Of a stretch of DNA of 64,000 nucleotides, positions 1 through 11,933 are shown piece by piece. Position 1 is the stretch's first letter; the number at the start of each line of letters is the position of its first letter. The notes under the pieces are model-generated. The model saw nothing but the letters and a program-made list of their open reading frames with translations, made no database searches and had not been told where the DNA came from. A program made the translations under genes and the position numbers. The stretch is from Strongylocentrotus droebachiensis. Lineage: Eukaryota; Echinodermata; Echinoidea; Camarodonta; Strongylocentrotidae. The stretch covers positions 1 to 64,000 of the forward strand of contig JAVYIG010007196.1 in the NCBI GenBank assembly GCA_035222895.1, given 5' to 3'.

Positions 1-106
1 ACTCCCACCCCTTGAGCTAACAATTACTTGTTTTTAAATGTTTTTTTTCCCGGGGGGGATCCCCCGGTCTCCACCCCCCCCCCCCCTCCCTGGATCCGCT
101 CCTTTG
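1..106. mobile_element. Right end of a hAT-like element entering from outside the window
   Basis: Poly-G and poly-C tracts are followed at 90-106 by CCTGGATCCGCTCCTTTG. This resembles the CCTGGATCCGCGCCTG right terminus of the complete hAT-type elements elsewhere in the window. The left end lies outside, so no target-site duplication can be checked. Confidence 0.4.
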
Positions 107-140
107 TAGAAACTCAACGGGATATTCGGTTTATTCGGTA

Positions 141-688
141 GGGGAACCCGGGGTAAAGTGGAACGCGGGACAAAGTGAAACACGCCCGGGAAATGTGTGT
201 TTATGCTGCCATCTCTCTATTAAAGTTCATGTGCCATTAACACTGCAACGAGGATGCATCGTTTGTGACCGGTGTTGCGCAAATACGTCATGTGTTCCTT
301 TTACGGAAAATGTCGGTTTTTCATACATAAAAACCGATAATTAATATAAGTACATGTATATTATCTGCTAAAATACTGTATTCATGCCAAGAAAGCCATA
401 TTAATGATGGATGGGCTTAAGCTTAACTTTATACATCGCTAGTAATCATTGGCCCACGTAAATTAATGCATGTCTGAAAAATTTCACTTGTCCGGGGCAA
501 AGTGGATTTTAATATTTTGTCAAGTTCATATCATTTAATAAAACTGATTATTTGAGAAACATTGTTAGTGTCATTTGTTAGTGGTAGTCCTAAGGTAAAA
601 CTGTAAACCAAATGTTTTGCTTTACTTTACTTTGTAATCCTGTTCTGGTTGTTCACATTTTTTGGGTCCACTTTGCCCCGGGTTCCCC
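141..688. mobile_element. TA-flanked MITE with ~24-bp terminal inverted repeats
   Basis: The ends are near-perfect inverted repeats (GGGGAACCCGGGGTAAAG at 141 and its complement at 665-688), each flanked by TA at 139-140 and 689-690. A subterminal copy of the GGGGCAAAGTGGA motif lies near 495. There is no transposase ORF. The TA flank suggests a Tc1/mariner-type or related non-autonomous element; the superfamily is inferred only from the flank. Confidence 0.65.
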
Positions 689-690
689 TA

Positions 691-1898
691 CAGCCCTGTT
701 ACCATTAATTTAATGACAGGAGTAGGCGGTCTTAGGAGTATCGGGTCGTACATAGCAACAAGAAAAGCAATGTTAATGGTCGAGAATTGAAAGGAGAAAC
801 TGTGCAGATGAGAATTGTAAGAGAGATAAAGTATTGATGGAGAATAAAATAAGAACCATGAGCATTCACTGAATCTGACCATGATGAGGCTACAAGGCTA
901 GACAGGCACAGAATAATGACAGAGGAGGGGAATAGAAAAATTATTGATAGTACTTTCATAATCAATATAGATACGATATGAAATTTACAAATGTCCTATT
1001 TTCCCCCGATATGAGGCGAAGGGTAGCCCAAATACAAAATACAATGATATTTAACTTTATTGTGATATAAAATTGTACATGTTCTCGGGGTTTCAGCCCC
1101 CCCCCCCCCCCCCCACATTGAATATTTAATATCGGACCTCGTAGGCCTATGTAGTGAATGTAAGGTGTTAGACTCTTTTAATTTAAAATAATTCGATGCT
1201 ATTTTGTCCTTCCCATATTCCCATTTTGTTTACTAATAGAAAAGAAAAACAAAATCTTCTCATCTCAAACAATAATGAAGGGCAGACTTAGTCATGGACG
1301 TGTTGAATCAGGATTTTGCAGTGTTCAGTTATTTCACTTTCCAAATTATTTTTCCTGCAATAGAGAGTTTAAACCACATATCTTGGAAGCATCAGAAATC
1401 GCTTCATGTATAGCAAAAATGTTTCAATAACTAACCTTGTCCACTAACACTGTACATTGTGACAGCGACAAGAAATAATGTCGAACTAAACATTTTCCAT
1501 CCACACAGTCCCGACATGATGTATCCTGATAGTATACCGTGGCCTCAGATAACGGGCTTCGATAGATCAAAGGTGTGCTAAATCCTGCAAAAAAAAAATC
1601 AAAGCGAATTAAACATGCTTTGCAGAAAAATCTGTATTTACATACATACAGACATACATAATAATATATGTAGAGTGGAGGATTCGTTGTTTAAATCCGA
1701 TAGTTTTATTATGTTGACTTACTTAACGTCTAATAATCAAGCGACGTACTGTGCATCGAAAATTCGTGACCAAATAAAACTTGTTGGATTTAAAGCAATT
1801 ATCTTCTCTTCTCCTTTTATTGCGACATATTATGCCAATTCGTGGACCAACTGTCAGATATTGCCTATATATTATATAAATATTTATTTATATGTATA

Positions 1899-1929
<31 letters not shown>

Positions 1930-2341
1930 CTTTCTCTCTTCCCCCTCTTTCTCTCTAAATCTACCCCTCTCCGTTGTATATCATGTATACCTTTTAAATA
2001 GATCTCTGGAATTTTTGAATATTCTGTTGATCCGCAGTTTATCTGAGGTGACCTCTGTTTCCGGATGAGTAACGAAATATCATGAGACTTCAAATTAACA
2101 GGAAATAACACCTACCTCGTATTCGGCCTAGGCTTACTTTGTGAAAATATGGGGAAAGTCCCCAAACATGATTTGGCAAACAAACTTTACTATCTTTACT
2201 GCAGGCCTACTTGTACTTGGTAATCGTTCTCATCGCCATTTTCTGGGTAAGAAAAATACAATAAGGGTTTGCATGTGGTTCCCCGTACTTCAATTCCATG
2301 CAATTTTTGGCTAGACCATGAAGCTGTAATTCCTGGCTAGA
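691..2341. other. AT-rich stretch without a recognisable gene
   Basis: No coding signature was found on either strand; the open frames here are short and compositionally biased. It contains a poly-C tract at 1097-1114 and a dinucleotide microsatellite near 1.9 kb. Confidence 0.5.
1903..1929. repeat. (TG)n microsatellite
   Basis: An uninterrupted TG dinucleotide run, preceded by TA-rich sequence and followed by a CT-rich tract. Confidence 0.9.
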
Positions 2342-2349
2342 CCATCATC

Positions 2350-2599
2350 CATTGGCGTACGTGTAAGCACCCTACCTTTCAGCCGAGGCAAGCCACGGAC
2401 TTCCCAGTGTTTATTTTCCTTCCCGACTCTCTCTATTTCCTACGTGATTTTGCTGAATGTTTCTTCCCATTTTGACAGATTTTTCACTTTTCCTTGCAAA
2501 TCTCCTCTCATCTTCCTGATTTGTGCAAACTTTGCTTGACATGGAAACTCCTTCTCCGCCCCCCCCCCCCCCTCCCGCCCCGCTCCGTGTACGCCACTG
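2350..2599. mobile_element. hAT-type MITE, 250 bp, with 8-bp target-site duplication
   Basis: It starts CATTGGCGTACGTGTA and ends with CTCCGTGTACGCCACTG, an imperfect inverted repeat of the CAGTGGCG-type hAT terminus. The flanking octamers CCATCATC (2342-2349) and CCATCATA (2600-2607) match at 7 of 8 bases. Eight-base target duplications with CAG...CTG termini are characteristic of hAT transposons. No coding capacity. Confidence 0.65.
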
Positions 2600-2959
2600 C
2601 CATCATAAATAGCTATTAAAAGCTTTGCTGTGGCGGAAGTTTTGCAAAAGTGAAAGTCCGTTCACACAAGCATTGCGATGCGGCATGACTGCAGTGCTGT
2701 ACCGCAATGAAGTTTAAAATACATTTTTAATTGAAATGCCATGACTTTGCGTTGAGTTGCGACAGAAAATAATTGATATATCGGCAAGCATAAAACAATG
2801 TACCGCTCATAAACCGTTGCGTTTTGAGTATAAATTCAGCTTAAGTCTAATGAACCGGTAAAATGACATATAATATTTGGAAAGCTCTAAATCAAGCCAC
2901 GATTCAGTCCTAGTTTTCTGATATGGTCAGGGATTTAGACAGTCGGTAAAATTGTCACA

Positions 2960-5130
2960 CTTCTTCTTTTCAACTGTAAAGAAAACATAAAGCCAATATT
3001 CTATAAATGCGGACAAAAGTCCAATCTTGTAAATCCATTATCTTAATAATGATTTCCATTTACACGTTTGTTCATCCAATAATTTGCTTATCCAAGATAA
3101 ATAAAAATAATTTATTTTCGATTCCATGTCTACCACATCAAGACCACCATCTGTTTATTTATACAGACATTTCTTTTCACTCTTTTCCTTTTTGAACTCC
3201 AAAGAAAAGCATATATACTTTTATTCAATGATTTAATAACAGAATTAAGTGCAGGTACTACAGTTGCCGTATAAACAATTTGTGAAACGATTAAGGCTTT
3301 AATAACAACCACTTTACCATAAAACGTTAATATTCTCTGTTTCCAGTTTTTCAATATATTTTGAATTTTTTCGATTTTTTTTTTTTCCCATCCCAAATTA
3401 AACATTCATTTTCCCTTTTATTTTTCCCGATATATATTCCCAAATATTTAATTGGTTGTTCAGTACTTTCCCCACATTCTCCATTCGCATAATTTGTATT
3501 GATCTTCATTACTTTATTCTTATCCCAATTTACTTCAGGACCTGCCACTGCTCCACAATTTCTGACCTCTTTCATAACCTTAATCAATGATTTTGAACTA
3601 TTTACACAAATGATTGTGTCCACAATTTAATTCGGACAATACAGAACCTAATAAATCAATTCCTTTTATATCTTCGTTTTGTCGGATCTTACATGCTAGA
3701 AATTAAGCTACAATAACGAAAAGTAAAGAAGACAATGGGTATCCCTGTCTTACCCCTTGCTTAATAGAGAAAGACCTGGACATCCATCCGTAATTCATCA
3801 CCTTTCCCTTTGCATAACTATACAAAGTTTGAACCCATTTATTAAAACCTCCCTTAAATTGAAACTTCTTTAAAGCGCATAGTAAAAATGAGTGGCTAAC
3901 ATTATCGTATGCTTTTTTGAAATCTAGAAACATAATAATACAAGGCAACTTCTTATCTAAACAATAATCAATAACATCCTGAGTCAGTCTGACATTTTCT
4001 GTTGCTGACATTTTTTTTTAAATAAAGCCAGTTTGATCGGTGGAAATGATACCAACATTTTGATAAAACTTGTGCACATAATTTATAATCTACGTTTAAG
4101 AGGGATATAGGTCTCCAATTATCTAAAGTTCTTTTATTTCCTTTTTGTATACAACAATGTTAAAACAGATTGCCTTTGACTTGGTGACAAACACTGTTTA
4201 CCGTATCCGTAATTCAAACAATCTTATTAAATATTTTACCTCTGACAATTTTTGTTGGTAGAACTTTACACTCAAGCCGTCGCTTCCAGGTGCTTTGATA
4301 TAATGCATGGAAGACAGTGCTTTTGCGCATTCCTTTTCCGTAAGGTCATCTTCACAGCTTAGTGCCTCATTTTCTTTTAAAGTTATGAACTGAACATTAC
4401 GAAGAAAATTATCAAAACATTCTTCTTTTTCGGTATTACCTTTTGTACTATACAAATCTTTGCAGTAATTATAAGTTTCTAATAATATCTTTTCCTGTTT
4501 AACAATTTTTTTTCCTGACTTTTCCATACAATCAATTTCCTTTTTCTACACCATTTATTTTTTCGAGCTGCAAGATATTAACGAGTTGATTTTTCCCCTT
4601 AATTTCCCCTGAGACGGATGAAAGCTCCTTTACATTTTTCAATTAAAAATGTATCAACCTGATTGTGAACATCTTTTAACTTTTGCATATTTTATTCAGT
4701 GGGTTTCTTATTAACCTCCTTTTTGCAATGAACAGTATTTCTTGTCTAAATCTTCATAAATCACTCTTCTCTATTTACTAATTTCTTTTGAATATTTCAT
4801 AGAAAATTCTTAAATTTTCACTTAACACATTTCCCATTTCATTTGTACACATGACGAATCATTCAATTTAACATTTTTAATTATAGCGAGATATTTTCTT
4901 TATACACTGCATCGTTTGACAATTGGTTGTTTATTTTGCAATAACCTCTCCCACGTATTTCCTCTGAAGTTTTTATTTTCAAAGAGACCGCATTATGGTC
5001 ACATTTGATATCAGGTCTAATATCTGTCGGGTAAAGAGAGTCATATACTTGGCGAGAGACGAGCCAATAATCTAGACGTGAGAAAAATCTTAAGGCCAAA
5101 GGCGTTATTGGTGTTGCCACCGAAACAGTA
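2960..5130 (-). mobile_element. Degenerate Tx1/L1-type LINE (endonuclease C-terminus and reverse transcriptase)
   Basis: Read on the minus strand, successive broken frames follow the order of an L1/Tx1-clade ORF2. The endonuclease end (SRLDYWLVS...IKCDHNAVSLKI, 4881-5120) comes first. The pre-RT segment (ECAKALSSMHYIKAPGSDGL, 4198-4527) follows. The RT core is at 3703-4011, with FLDFKKAYDNVSH and a KQGVRQGYPLSSLLF block. The downstream IKYLGIYIG region is at 3351-3623, and the LKNWKQRILTFYGK...YAFLW region at 3130-3405. Below 3130 the homology continues in shifted frames to about 2960. At least five frameshifts or stops separate these pieces, and the catalytic YADD box near 3625-3640 has collapsed to a VDT remnant. 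The N-terminal endonuclease is absent. It is a dead copy; the clade is assigned from memory of family motifs. Confidence 0.85.
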
Positions 5131-5872
5131 TACAGTATTGTTCTTTAAAAAGGTGATACGAAAAACACTAATGCCTGAATAGAGGGGGTAAAAACAAAAC
5201 CAAAACCAAAATCAACTCTACTAGCAAATATCTCGTTTGTATATGATTGTTTGCAGCTTACCTGTGTAGCCTAAGATGGATAATCCTCTGTTGAAGCTTC
5301 GGGACTTCTAAAGACTTCAATTCGGCAGATTCGAGAAATCAAACAACGACCACTTCAGGTGAATTCCATAAACCGTGTACGTAAATACGTGTCATCATAA
5401 ATCAGACATACCAATACCTAGTTTTTTTTCTCACAATTATAATAATGCCGATGTTTCTAAAGGTCATAAATGTTCGCAAGTGGTTATTTTTGTGTTCACA
5501 TGTGATATATATCCAGAAACGCATTGTATTTATGTTCGTTCAATCAGATGTCAACGTAAATATGACTCACATTCAACGTGATCTTATATACTACGACTAT
5601 CGCTACGGTCTCATGCTTTCACTTTCACATGATGATCTTGCGGTTTCCTAACCTATGGGAAGCAGGAAATTACGAAAGAGATAACAAAATGAACAATTAA
5701 AATTGAATTTATTTGATGATAGGGATACCCGTAACGGAAATAAACTCAGATCCTTCAGAAAATTTAAACATACAATCAAGCAAAAAAAGGATTTATCCCA
5801 TATACCAAATATAAATTTCAGAACAAATATCACCAAACTACGACTGAGCGCACACAACTTAATTACCCATGA
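5131..5872. other. Intergenic, nothing recognised
   Basis: Simple A/C-rich stretch near 5187-5215, then unremarkable AT-rich sequence. The overlapping short frames on both strands show no family signature. Confidence 0.45.
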
Positions 5873-6022
5873 AATGAGGGTCGCTATTCATAATAGGAGA
5901 AGAGGGTCGCTATTCATAATAGGAAATGAGGGTCGCTATTCATAATAGGAGAAGAGGGTCGCTATTCATAATATGAAATGAGGGTCGCTATTCATAATAG
6001 GAGTAAGGGGTCGCTATTCATA
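5873..6022 (+). repeat. Minisatellite array, ~26-bp unit (about 6 copies), left member of an inverted pair
   Basis: Tandem copies of GGGTCGCTATTCATAATAGG plus a variable hexamer alternate between GAGAAGA and AAATGA types. The same unit recurs in the opposite orientation at 7311-7850, so the two arrays form long inverted arms around 1.3 kb of hAT-like DNA. Confidence 0.85.
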
Positions 6023-6054
6023 TCATATATTCATTTCTCTTCAAATCCTCTTCT

Positions 6055-6420
6055 TTCTCTAATAATTTAATGAAACATCAAAGCTTCCACGTTTTGCGCG
6101 GGAGGGGGGAAACTGAATTCAGACAAGGATTAAGAGTCGAGAATGGAACAACGAATCATCTTCTTTCTCTAATAATTGCATTAAACAATGAAAGGTCAAA
6201 GCTTACGCGCTTTGCGCAAGAGGGGGGAATAGAATTCAGACAATTATTAAGAGTCGAGAACGGTACAACAAATCATAATTTTTCTCTAATAATTAATGAA
6301 AGGTAAAAGCGAGGGGGAAAACTGAATTCAGACAAGGATTTAGAGTCGAGGATGGTACAATAAATCGTCTTCTTTTTCTAATAATTAATGAAAGTTCAAA
6401 GCTTTCGCGCGTAATGGGTG
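6055..6420 (+). repeat. ~100-bp tandem repeat, 3-4 units
   Basis: Each unit runs from TTCTTTCTCTAATAATT through AATGAAACGTCAAAGCTT-like sequence, a purine-rich GGGAGGGG tract, GAATTCAGACAAGGATT and AGAGTCGAGAACGGTAC. The same unit recurs as about five inverted copies at 24590-25080 inside a hAT element. Single copies sit near 30315-30400 and 35545-35630 inside two more, so it is an internal component of that transposon family. Confidence 0.75.
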
Positions 6421-6424
6421 GGGG

Positions 6425-6858
6425 AGGGGAGGGGGGGGGGGGGACAGCAAGCTGCCCGAATATGAATTTTTGATATCTTTTCTCGTTTATCTTGGTGATA
6501 AATAACACTTTCACAAAAAACATATAATGCTCAAATTTTTGCTCGCTCGTTTCGCTCACAAGCAGAATTGTGAACTAGAAAATAATCGGGCAAGAGGCTT
6601 TAGCCCCCCCCCCCCCCAGATGAAAATGTCAAAAAAATGTATATCTTAAAAACGGGGAATGTTGATATCGGACAAGAGACGTGAAGTGAGCTTGCACCCC
6701 TTTCCAAAATTGTTCCTGCTTCTAGGTACCCGTATCGTGCCTGTAATATGACCTTGTCAGTATTGGTATGTTGAGTTGAAAAAACGGTCTGCGCATTTTT
6801 CAAATTTCCGTCCCCCCCCCCCCCCCCCCAATTGGAAAATTCTGGATCCGCGCCGGGG
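6425..6858 (-). mobile_element. hAT-like element end with internal poly-G/C tracts
   Basis: Ends in TCTGGATCCGCGCCGGGG at 6840-6858, the degenerate right terminus seen on intact hAT copies in this window. The interior carries several long G or C tracts. The left end and a target duplication were not found; the adjoining ~100-bp repeats (6055-6420) are probably part of the same insertion. Confidence 0.4.
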
Positions 6859-7052
6859 CGTACTGATGGGGGGGGGGGGGGGGGGGGGCTGAGGTCCAAT
6901 TGTCAGGTCCAATTCCGCTCAGTAATTTGTAGGTCCATAAGTCCTAATAAAAATTACTTTCTACAAAAACATTATTGTCGTATAAACAATTACTAGTTTC
7001 TTAAATAGCAAGCTAAAATGGATAATTGGCCTGCTTGGCGTACTTAATATCT

Positions 7053-7310
7053 CAGTGGCGTAGCCTGGATAAGATCAGTCGGGGGCAGGGTGATGGGGCA
7101 AGATTTCCAACAAGGAGGAAAATTTACGATAGGATTACAATTGTGTGTTATGTTTTACTTTTTTTTCGTCACCACATGAGCGGGGGTTGGCTCTATATAA
7201 TTATCAAAGATAACAGATAAAATATAGTTACTTTAAAAAGAGACAACTATTCAGGGCTATATATCGCCCCCCCCCCCCTACAGGACCAGGAACGTAGCCG
7301 AGGAGGGGGG
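7053..7310. mobile_element. hAT-like terminus (CAGTGGCGTAGCCTGG type)
   Basis: CAGTGGCGTAGCCTGG at 7053 is a typical hAT-type left end, followed by a G-rich segment. A second related end, CAGGAACGTAGCCGAGG, lies at about 7286 next to a poly-G run. No matching right end or duplication was identified. Confidence 0.35.
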
Positions 7311-7850
7311 CGTATTATGAATAGCGAACCTGATTTCGTATCATGAATAGCGACCGTCTACTCCTATTATTAATAGCGACCCTCATTTCTTATTATGAAT
7401 AGCGACCCTCATTTCTTATTATGAATAGCGACCCTCATTTCGTATTATGAATGGCAACCCTCATTTCATATTATGAATAGCGACCCTTATTTCTTATTAT
7501 GAATAGCGACCCCCTACTCCTATTATGAACAGCGACCCTCTTCTCCTATTATGAATAGCGACCCTCATTTCTTATTATGAATAGCGACCCTCTTCCCGTG
7601 TTATGAATAGCGACCCTTATAAGTAATGAACCTTATTTCGTATTATGAATAGCGACCCTCTCGTCGTATTATGAATAGCGACCCTGATTTCATATTATGA
7701 ATAGCGGTCCTTATGATTAATGACCCTTAATATGAATTATGAATAGCGACCCTCATCTCACGTTATGAATAGCGGTCCTTATGATTAACGAACCTTATTT
7801 CATTATGAATAGTGACCCTCTTTTGCCATTATGAATAGCGGACCCGGAAG
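7311..7850 (-). repeat. Minisatellite array, ~24-bp unit (about 20 copies), right member of an inverted pair
   Basis: Head-to-tail copies of TATTATGAATAGCGACCCTC with a variable linker. This is the reverse complement of the 5873-6022 unit. Several copies carry substitutions (GAATGGCAACC, GAATAGCGGTCC) and one higher-order interruption with TTATGATTAATGACC, so the array is not recently homogenised. Confidence 0.85.
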
Positions 7851-8160
7851 TACGGGAATTTACACGGGGGGGGGCATGCAATTTTAAGTGGAACATGACT
7901 AATACCAAAGATGTTATCTCCTTTATAACTTCTAACTTCTAACTTCTAACTTAGTCTTGAATTAATTTTCCGATATACCTATTCTAAGTGCTCTTTCAGC
8001 ATGCAGATTGTCCCCGCCATTAATCCTGCCACAGTTGCTGGTTTCATTGTCATATTATTTTCTGTCATCCCTGTGGCCGCGAAGTTTCTATCCGTTTCGC
8101 AAGCACTTTTTTTCCATCGCCTACATGTATTGCTTATTGCTTCCAGTTTGCAAAAGATCC

Positions 8161-9466
8161 CCGTGGCGGATCTGTGGGGGGATGGGGGAGGGCTGCCAAG
8201 TGAAAATGTGATGTGAATAGAAAAACGCCATCATGTGTCCAGACCCACACAGTATCCGTATCGTCATCGGGTCAAACCCCCCTTAAACTGTTATTAGATT
8301 TAAAAAGACGTTATCGTGCACTGCTTATTATGGTCTCCATTGTAGATGCAAGGAAAACATCACTTACGGGGGTTCAAAATAGCAACAACAAAAATCGCCT
8401 CGCAGCTACGCGGCTCGGACTTTGAGGCTCGTGGACGATGCTCCGCATCGTCATTGGGTCGAACCCCCCTCAAACTGTTACTTGATTTAAAAAGACGTTA
8501 TCATGATATGCTGTTTATGGTCTCCATTGTGTTAGTAGATGTCAGGAAAACATCACTTACGGGGTTCAAAATAGCCCCCCCCCCCCCCAAAAAAAAAAAA
8601 AAAAAAAAAAAAGAAATCGCCTCGCCGCTACGCGGCTCGTGGACGATGCTCCGCATCGTCATTGGGTCGAACCCCCCCTCAAACTGTTACTTGATTTAAA
8701 AAGACGTTATCATGAACTGCTGTTTATGGTCCCCATTGTGTTAGTAGATGCCAGGAAAATATCACTTACGGGGGTTCAAAATAGCCCCCCCAAAATCGCC
8801 TCGCCGCTATGCGGCTCGAACTTGGCGGCTCGTGGACGATGCTCCGCATCGTCATTGGGTCGAACCCCCCTCAAACTGTTACTTGATTTCAAAAGACGTT
8901 ATCATGAACTGCTGTTTAGGGTCCCCATTGTGTTAGTAGATGCCAGGAAAATATCACTTACGGGGGTTCAAAATAGCCCCCCAAAAATCGCCTCGCCGCT
9001 ATATGCGGCTCGAACTTGGCGGCTCGTGGACGATGCTCCGCATCGTCATGGGTCGAACCCCCCTTAAACTGTTACTTGATTTAAAAAGACGTTATCATGC
9101 ACTGCTTTTTAGGGTCTCCATTGTGTCAGTATAGATGCCAGGAAAACATCACTTACGGGGGTTCAAAATAGCAACAACAACAACCCCCCCCCCCCCCCCA
9201 CCTTAGCAAAAAGGCAGATCCCATCATCCTCCCCTGGATCCCTACTCTTTGAGGGGGTAGGAAAAAGCAATTTTACGTCATATTACTCCAGGAAGTGCCT
9301 GAAAATGCACCTAATGTGGTTCTAAAATTGCAAATACTTCCCAGACCCACCCCCGCTTGGTCGCTCCGCTCCCTCGCCGCTGACGCCTCGCTCCATCGTT
9401 TTTCATATATTTCACCCCATGCGATTTTGTGCCCCCCCCGGTAAGAAATTCCTGGATCCGCCACTG
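8161..9466. mobile_element. Candidate hAT-like element carrying the 190-bp tandem repeat
   Basis: The left end has CGTGGCGGATCTGTGG at about 8162 and the right end has CCTGGATCCGCCACTG at 9451-9466, which are imperfect inverted hAT-type termini. The flanking octamers do not match, so this may be two different element ends rather than one insertion. No transposase was found. Confidence 0.4.
8240..9180 (+). repeat. Tandem repeat, unit about 193 bp, five units
   Basis: The landmark CATCGTCATTGGGTCGAACC recurs at roughly 193-207 bp spacing (about 8258, 8447, 8654, 8847, 9041). Each unit holds a palindromic GATGCTCCGCATC, a CTTGATTTAAAAAGACGTTATC segment and a C-rich or A-rich tract. Units 3-5 are the most alike. 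The apparent proteins through this stretch repeat the unit in frame and are not credible genes. Confidence 0.85.
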
Positions 9467-10070
9467 GGTGGGTGTTTTACATAGTTACCATGCATATATA
9501 TTGAGAATGCATTTATAACTGTCTGGAATGTAGGCTAGCCAAAGCGCGCGTATCGACGCTCTGAACAACAAAAACAAATAGCTTTTCCAACATCCATATC
9601 ATATCCAGGCACGCCAGAGACAGAGCACAAACTTCATAAAGCATTGTGTTTAGGTAAGAACAAGATGTGACAATTGTTTTTAAATTCTGAGATTGGTATC
9701 ATACAACCAATATTTTCATGTTTCTTTAAACAGGAATGCACTCTATAAATCTACACGTATTCACAAGAATACTTGCATAACATTACGTATTTTTAGGACT
9801 GTAGTCCCATGTGCTGAAAATTATGTCTATTTTTTGTCGAGTTCGTAGAATTACTGGTGTGTGTGACGTGCATGTGTGTGCAGGTGTCTGGATGAGATTG
9901 TGAATAAAGATTTTAATGCGTGTTCACTGATTACTAAATATAACACTATTTTTATTTTAGCTACGAGGAAGCAAGGTTGCAAATACAATAAAACACATGA
10001 CGAATTGTCTATGCCCTTTTCGTTATTTTAATTTTATTGAGGTAGACTTATCTAGACCTCTAGATCTAGA
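9467..10070. other. Intergenic, nothing recognised
   Basis: Ordinary AT-rich sequence with a short GTGTGTG stretch near 9859. No repeats or coding signal found. Confidence 0.4.
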
Positions 10071-10073
10071 CTA

Positions 10074-10993
10074 AGTAAGACCGCCAAACTTCGGACGTTG
10101 CCAAGCTTCGGACAAAAATCACTTCAACGGCTCGAACGCAAAATATGAGCCTAGCTCAGGCAGGTAACTTGCATGCATTTGATACTACTACTAACCTATA
10201 TCGTTAGTACAAAAAGTTAGGGCAGGTTGCGGTCTGCAAAACTCACAAAAAACATCGAATTCAGAGACAGATTTCAGGTTACCTAGATTTTTACAGTTCC
10301 TTAACAGGGGAGTTAAGGTGTAGAGCCTCCAATATATCGATTACAAACAAATCCTTGGCATATTTCAGGTGGTTTCTGCCCAAATTATGGGAGTTTATGA
10401 GATACTTTTTCACTCTATCGCGAACATTTTCTAATGGCGGCCGTTACCACGGACCTAGGGGTACTAGATAGATTCCCCCACCAAAAGATGGCGCTCTTCC
10501 AAGCTTCGGACAGGCAACATTGAGTGTCATTTTGACTACGAAAAAATAGCGCTTTCGTAAGATTTTAGCACCAAAATATTGTACGAGTGTTGTGAAAAAC
10601 ACCTTTCTGATAGTTCTATCTAACTTAAATCTACCCAAAACGAAAAAATAATACTTTTTTTCATGAAATCAACGCAGTCAAACTTACCCCCGTCGTACGA
10701 TTTTGATCCGGTTTCCAAACCTCCGATGAATGCGCACTTTAGCGCGTGCGCTATAAGTGCGCTACACATGAACGGCCGAAGCTTGGCAAGTGCGTCCGAA
10801 GCTTGGCATGAAAACAGGTTCGGCGGGTAAGTAAATCATTCTAGTTTTCCATTTCCTTTACTAATTTTCTTTTACATGATATACATAAACAGTATTTGCA
10901 CAATAATAGTATATTTGATCTTTCAATAATTAAAAAAGAATTTAATGTTTTCCCCCGTTTTGTCTTAAGTGTCCGAAGTTTGGCGGTCTTACT
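10074..10993. mobile_element. Non-autonomous DNA transposon, 23-bp perfect terminal inverted repeats, 3-bp target duplication
   Basis: Bases 10074-10096 (AGTAAGACCGCCAAACTTCG...) are repeated exactly, inverted, at 10971-10993. The flanks are CTA on both sides (10071-10073, 10994-10996), a three-base duplication. Subterminal copies of CCAAGCTTCGGAC occur near 10100 and 10498, and inverted copies near 10778 and 10794, resembling repeated transposase-binding sites. The small minus-strand frame 10444-10638 partly encodes this motif and is unlikely to be a gene. A trinucleotide duplication fits PIF/Harbinger-like elements, although CTA is not their usual target. Confidence 0.7.
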
Positions 10994-11108
10994 CTAGATC
11001 TATTCTGCACTAGAAAAGTAGAAAGTATACTTCTACGGCGATACTCAGCAGGATCCATAAGGCATAAGTCAGGATGAGTGCTGAGGAATAAACTATCTAG
11101 TTCTGGGT

Positions 11109-11530
11109 CTAGATGCTGGGTGGAAGCGCTCCCTTGAAGCTCTCCAGTGAAGTAGCCTCAAAGGTGATCTTCGAAAGTGCATTCCACGCAGTTACTGTCC
11201 GAGGGAAAAATGAGTTCCGGTAGAGTTGGGTGCGGGATGCAATTTGGGATAGCCAGCAACTTCTTTGAGTGATACTGTTATGTGTTGCTGGCAATCATGG
11301 GTGCTGTGTAATGGTGTGCATTGATGGCTACTGTGTTGTTTTGGATCTTGTACATGAGGTGGAGGCTTGCCGCATTTCTTCTCCTCTCCAGGCTCTCCCA
11401 TTTCAGATGTTGAATCATGGCCGAGACACTGGCCATACGACGATATCTCTGGAGGGTGAATCTTGCAGCTCTCCTTTGTACTGCCTCGATTTGGGATATA
11501 GAAATAGTCTAGATCTACAGCAAGTGTAGT
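11109..11530 (-). mobile_element. LINE 3' fragment (reverse-transcriptase ORF C-terminus)
   Basis: On the minus strand from about 11500, the frame reads VQRRAARFTLQRY...LKWESLERRRN...LMYKIQNN and then breaks near 11280. Another frame continues with RNSFFPRTVTAWNALS to the stop at 11109. This is the usual carboxy end of CR1/Jockey-type RT ORFs. One frameshift and the lack of an RT core show it is a truncated, inactive piece. Confidence 0.75.
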
Positions 11531-11933
11531 CGGGCAAATAAATGAACCAATAAGATTAAGAATGACATGAAAATCGCGGAGATAAATTGGCCAATACTAT
11601 ATGAGATGGACATGAATAAATGCAGCGAATGAAATAAGTTTTCTACAATTATTACAAAGTAGAAATGACGTCAAAAATCCAATGGCAATGGAAGTGATGA
11701 CTGGCGAAGAACAACGAAAAGGGCTCACGCGATGATGTGGAGGCTTTAAGGCGGAAACACAACTTCATTCTCTGGCTGAAGGGCCGTAAAGAATGCGATG
11801 TCTGCGCTGACACTCATGAAGTTGATAATGCTCGAAATGTGGACGAAAAGAGAAGTGAAGTCTGAAGAATTGCTCGCTCGGCACTCGAGGAGGAAGCAGT
11901 GAATCGCTGATGCATCACAAGCATTGGCCAAAG

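Noticed and set aside
5873..7850. CRISPR-like array of short repeats
   Set aside because: Units are directly tandem minisatellite copies without unique spacers, in a eukaryotic genome.
8346..9067. Repeated-sequence proteins of 117 and 142 residues
   Set aside because: In-frame readings of the ~193-bp tandem repeat, alike in overlapping frames; no start context or homology.
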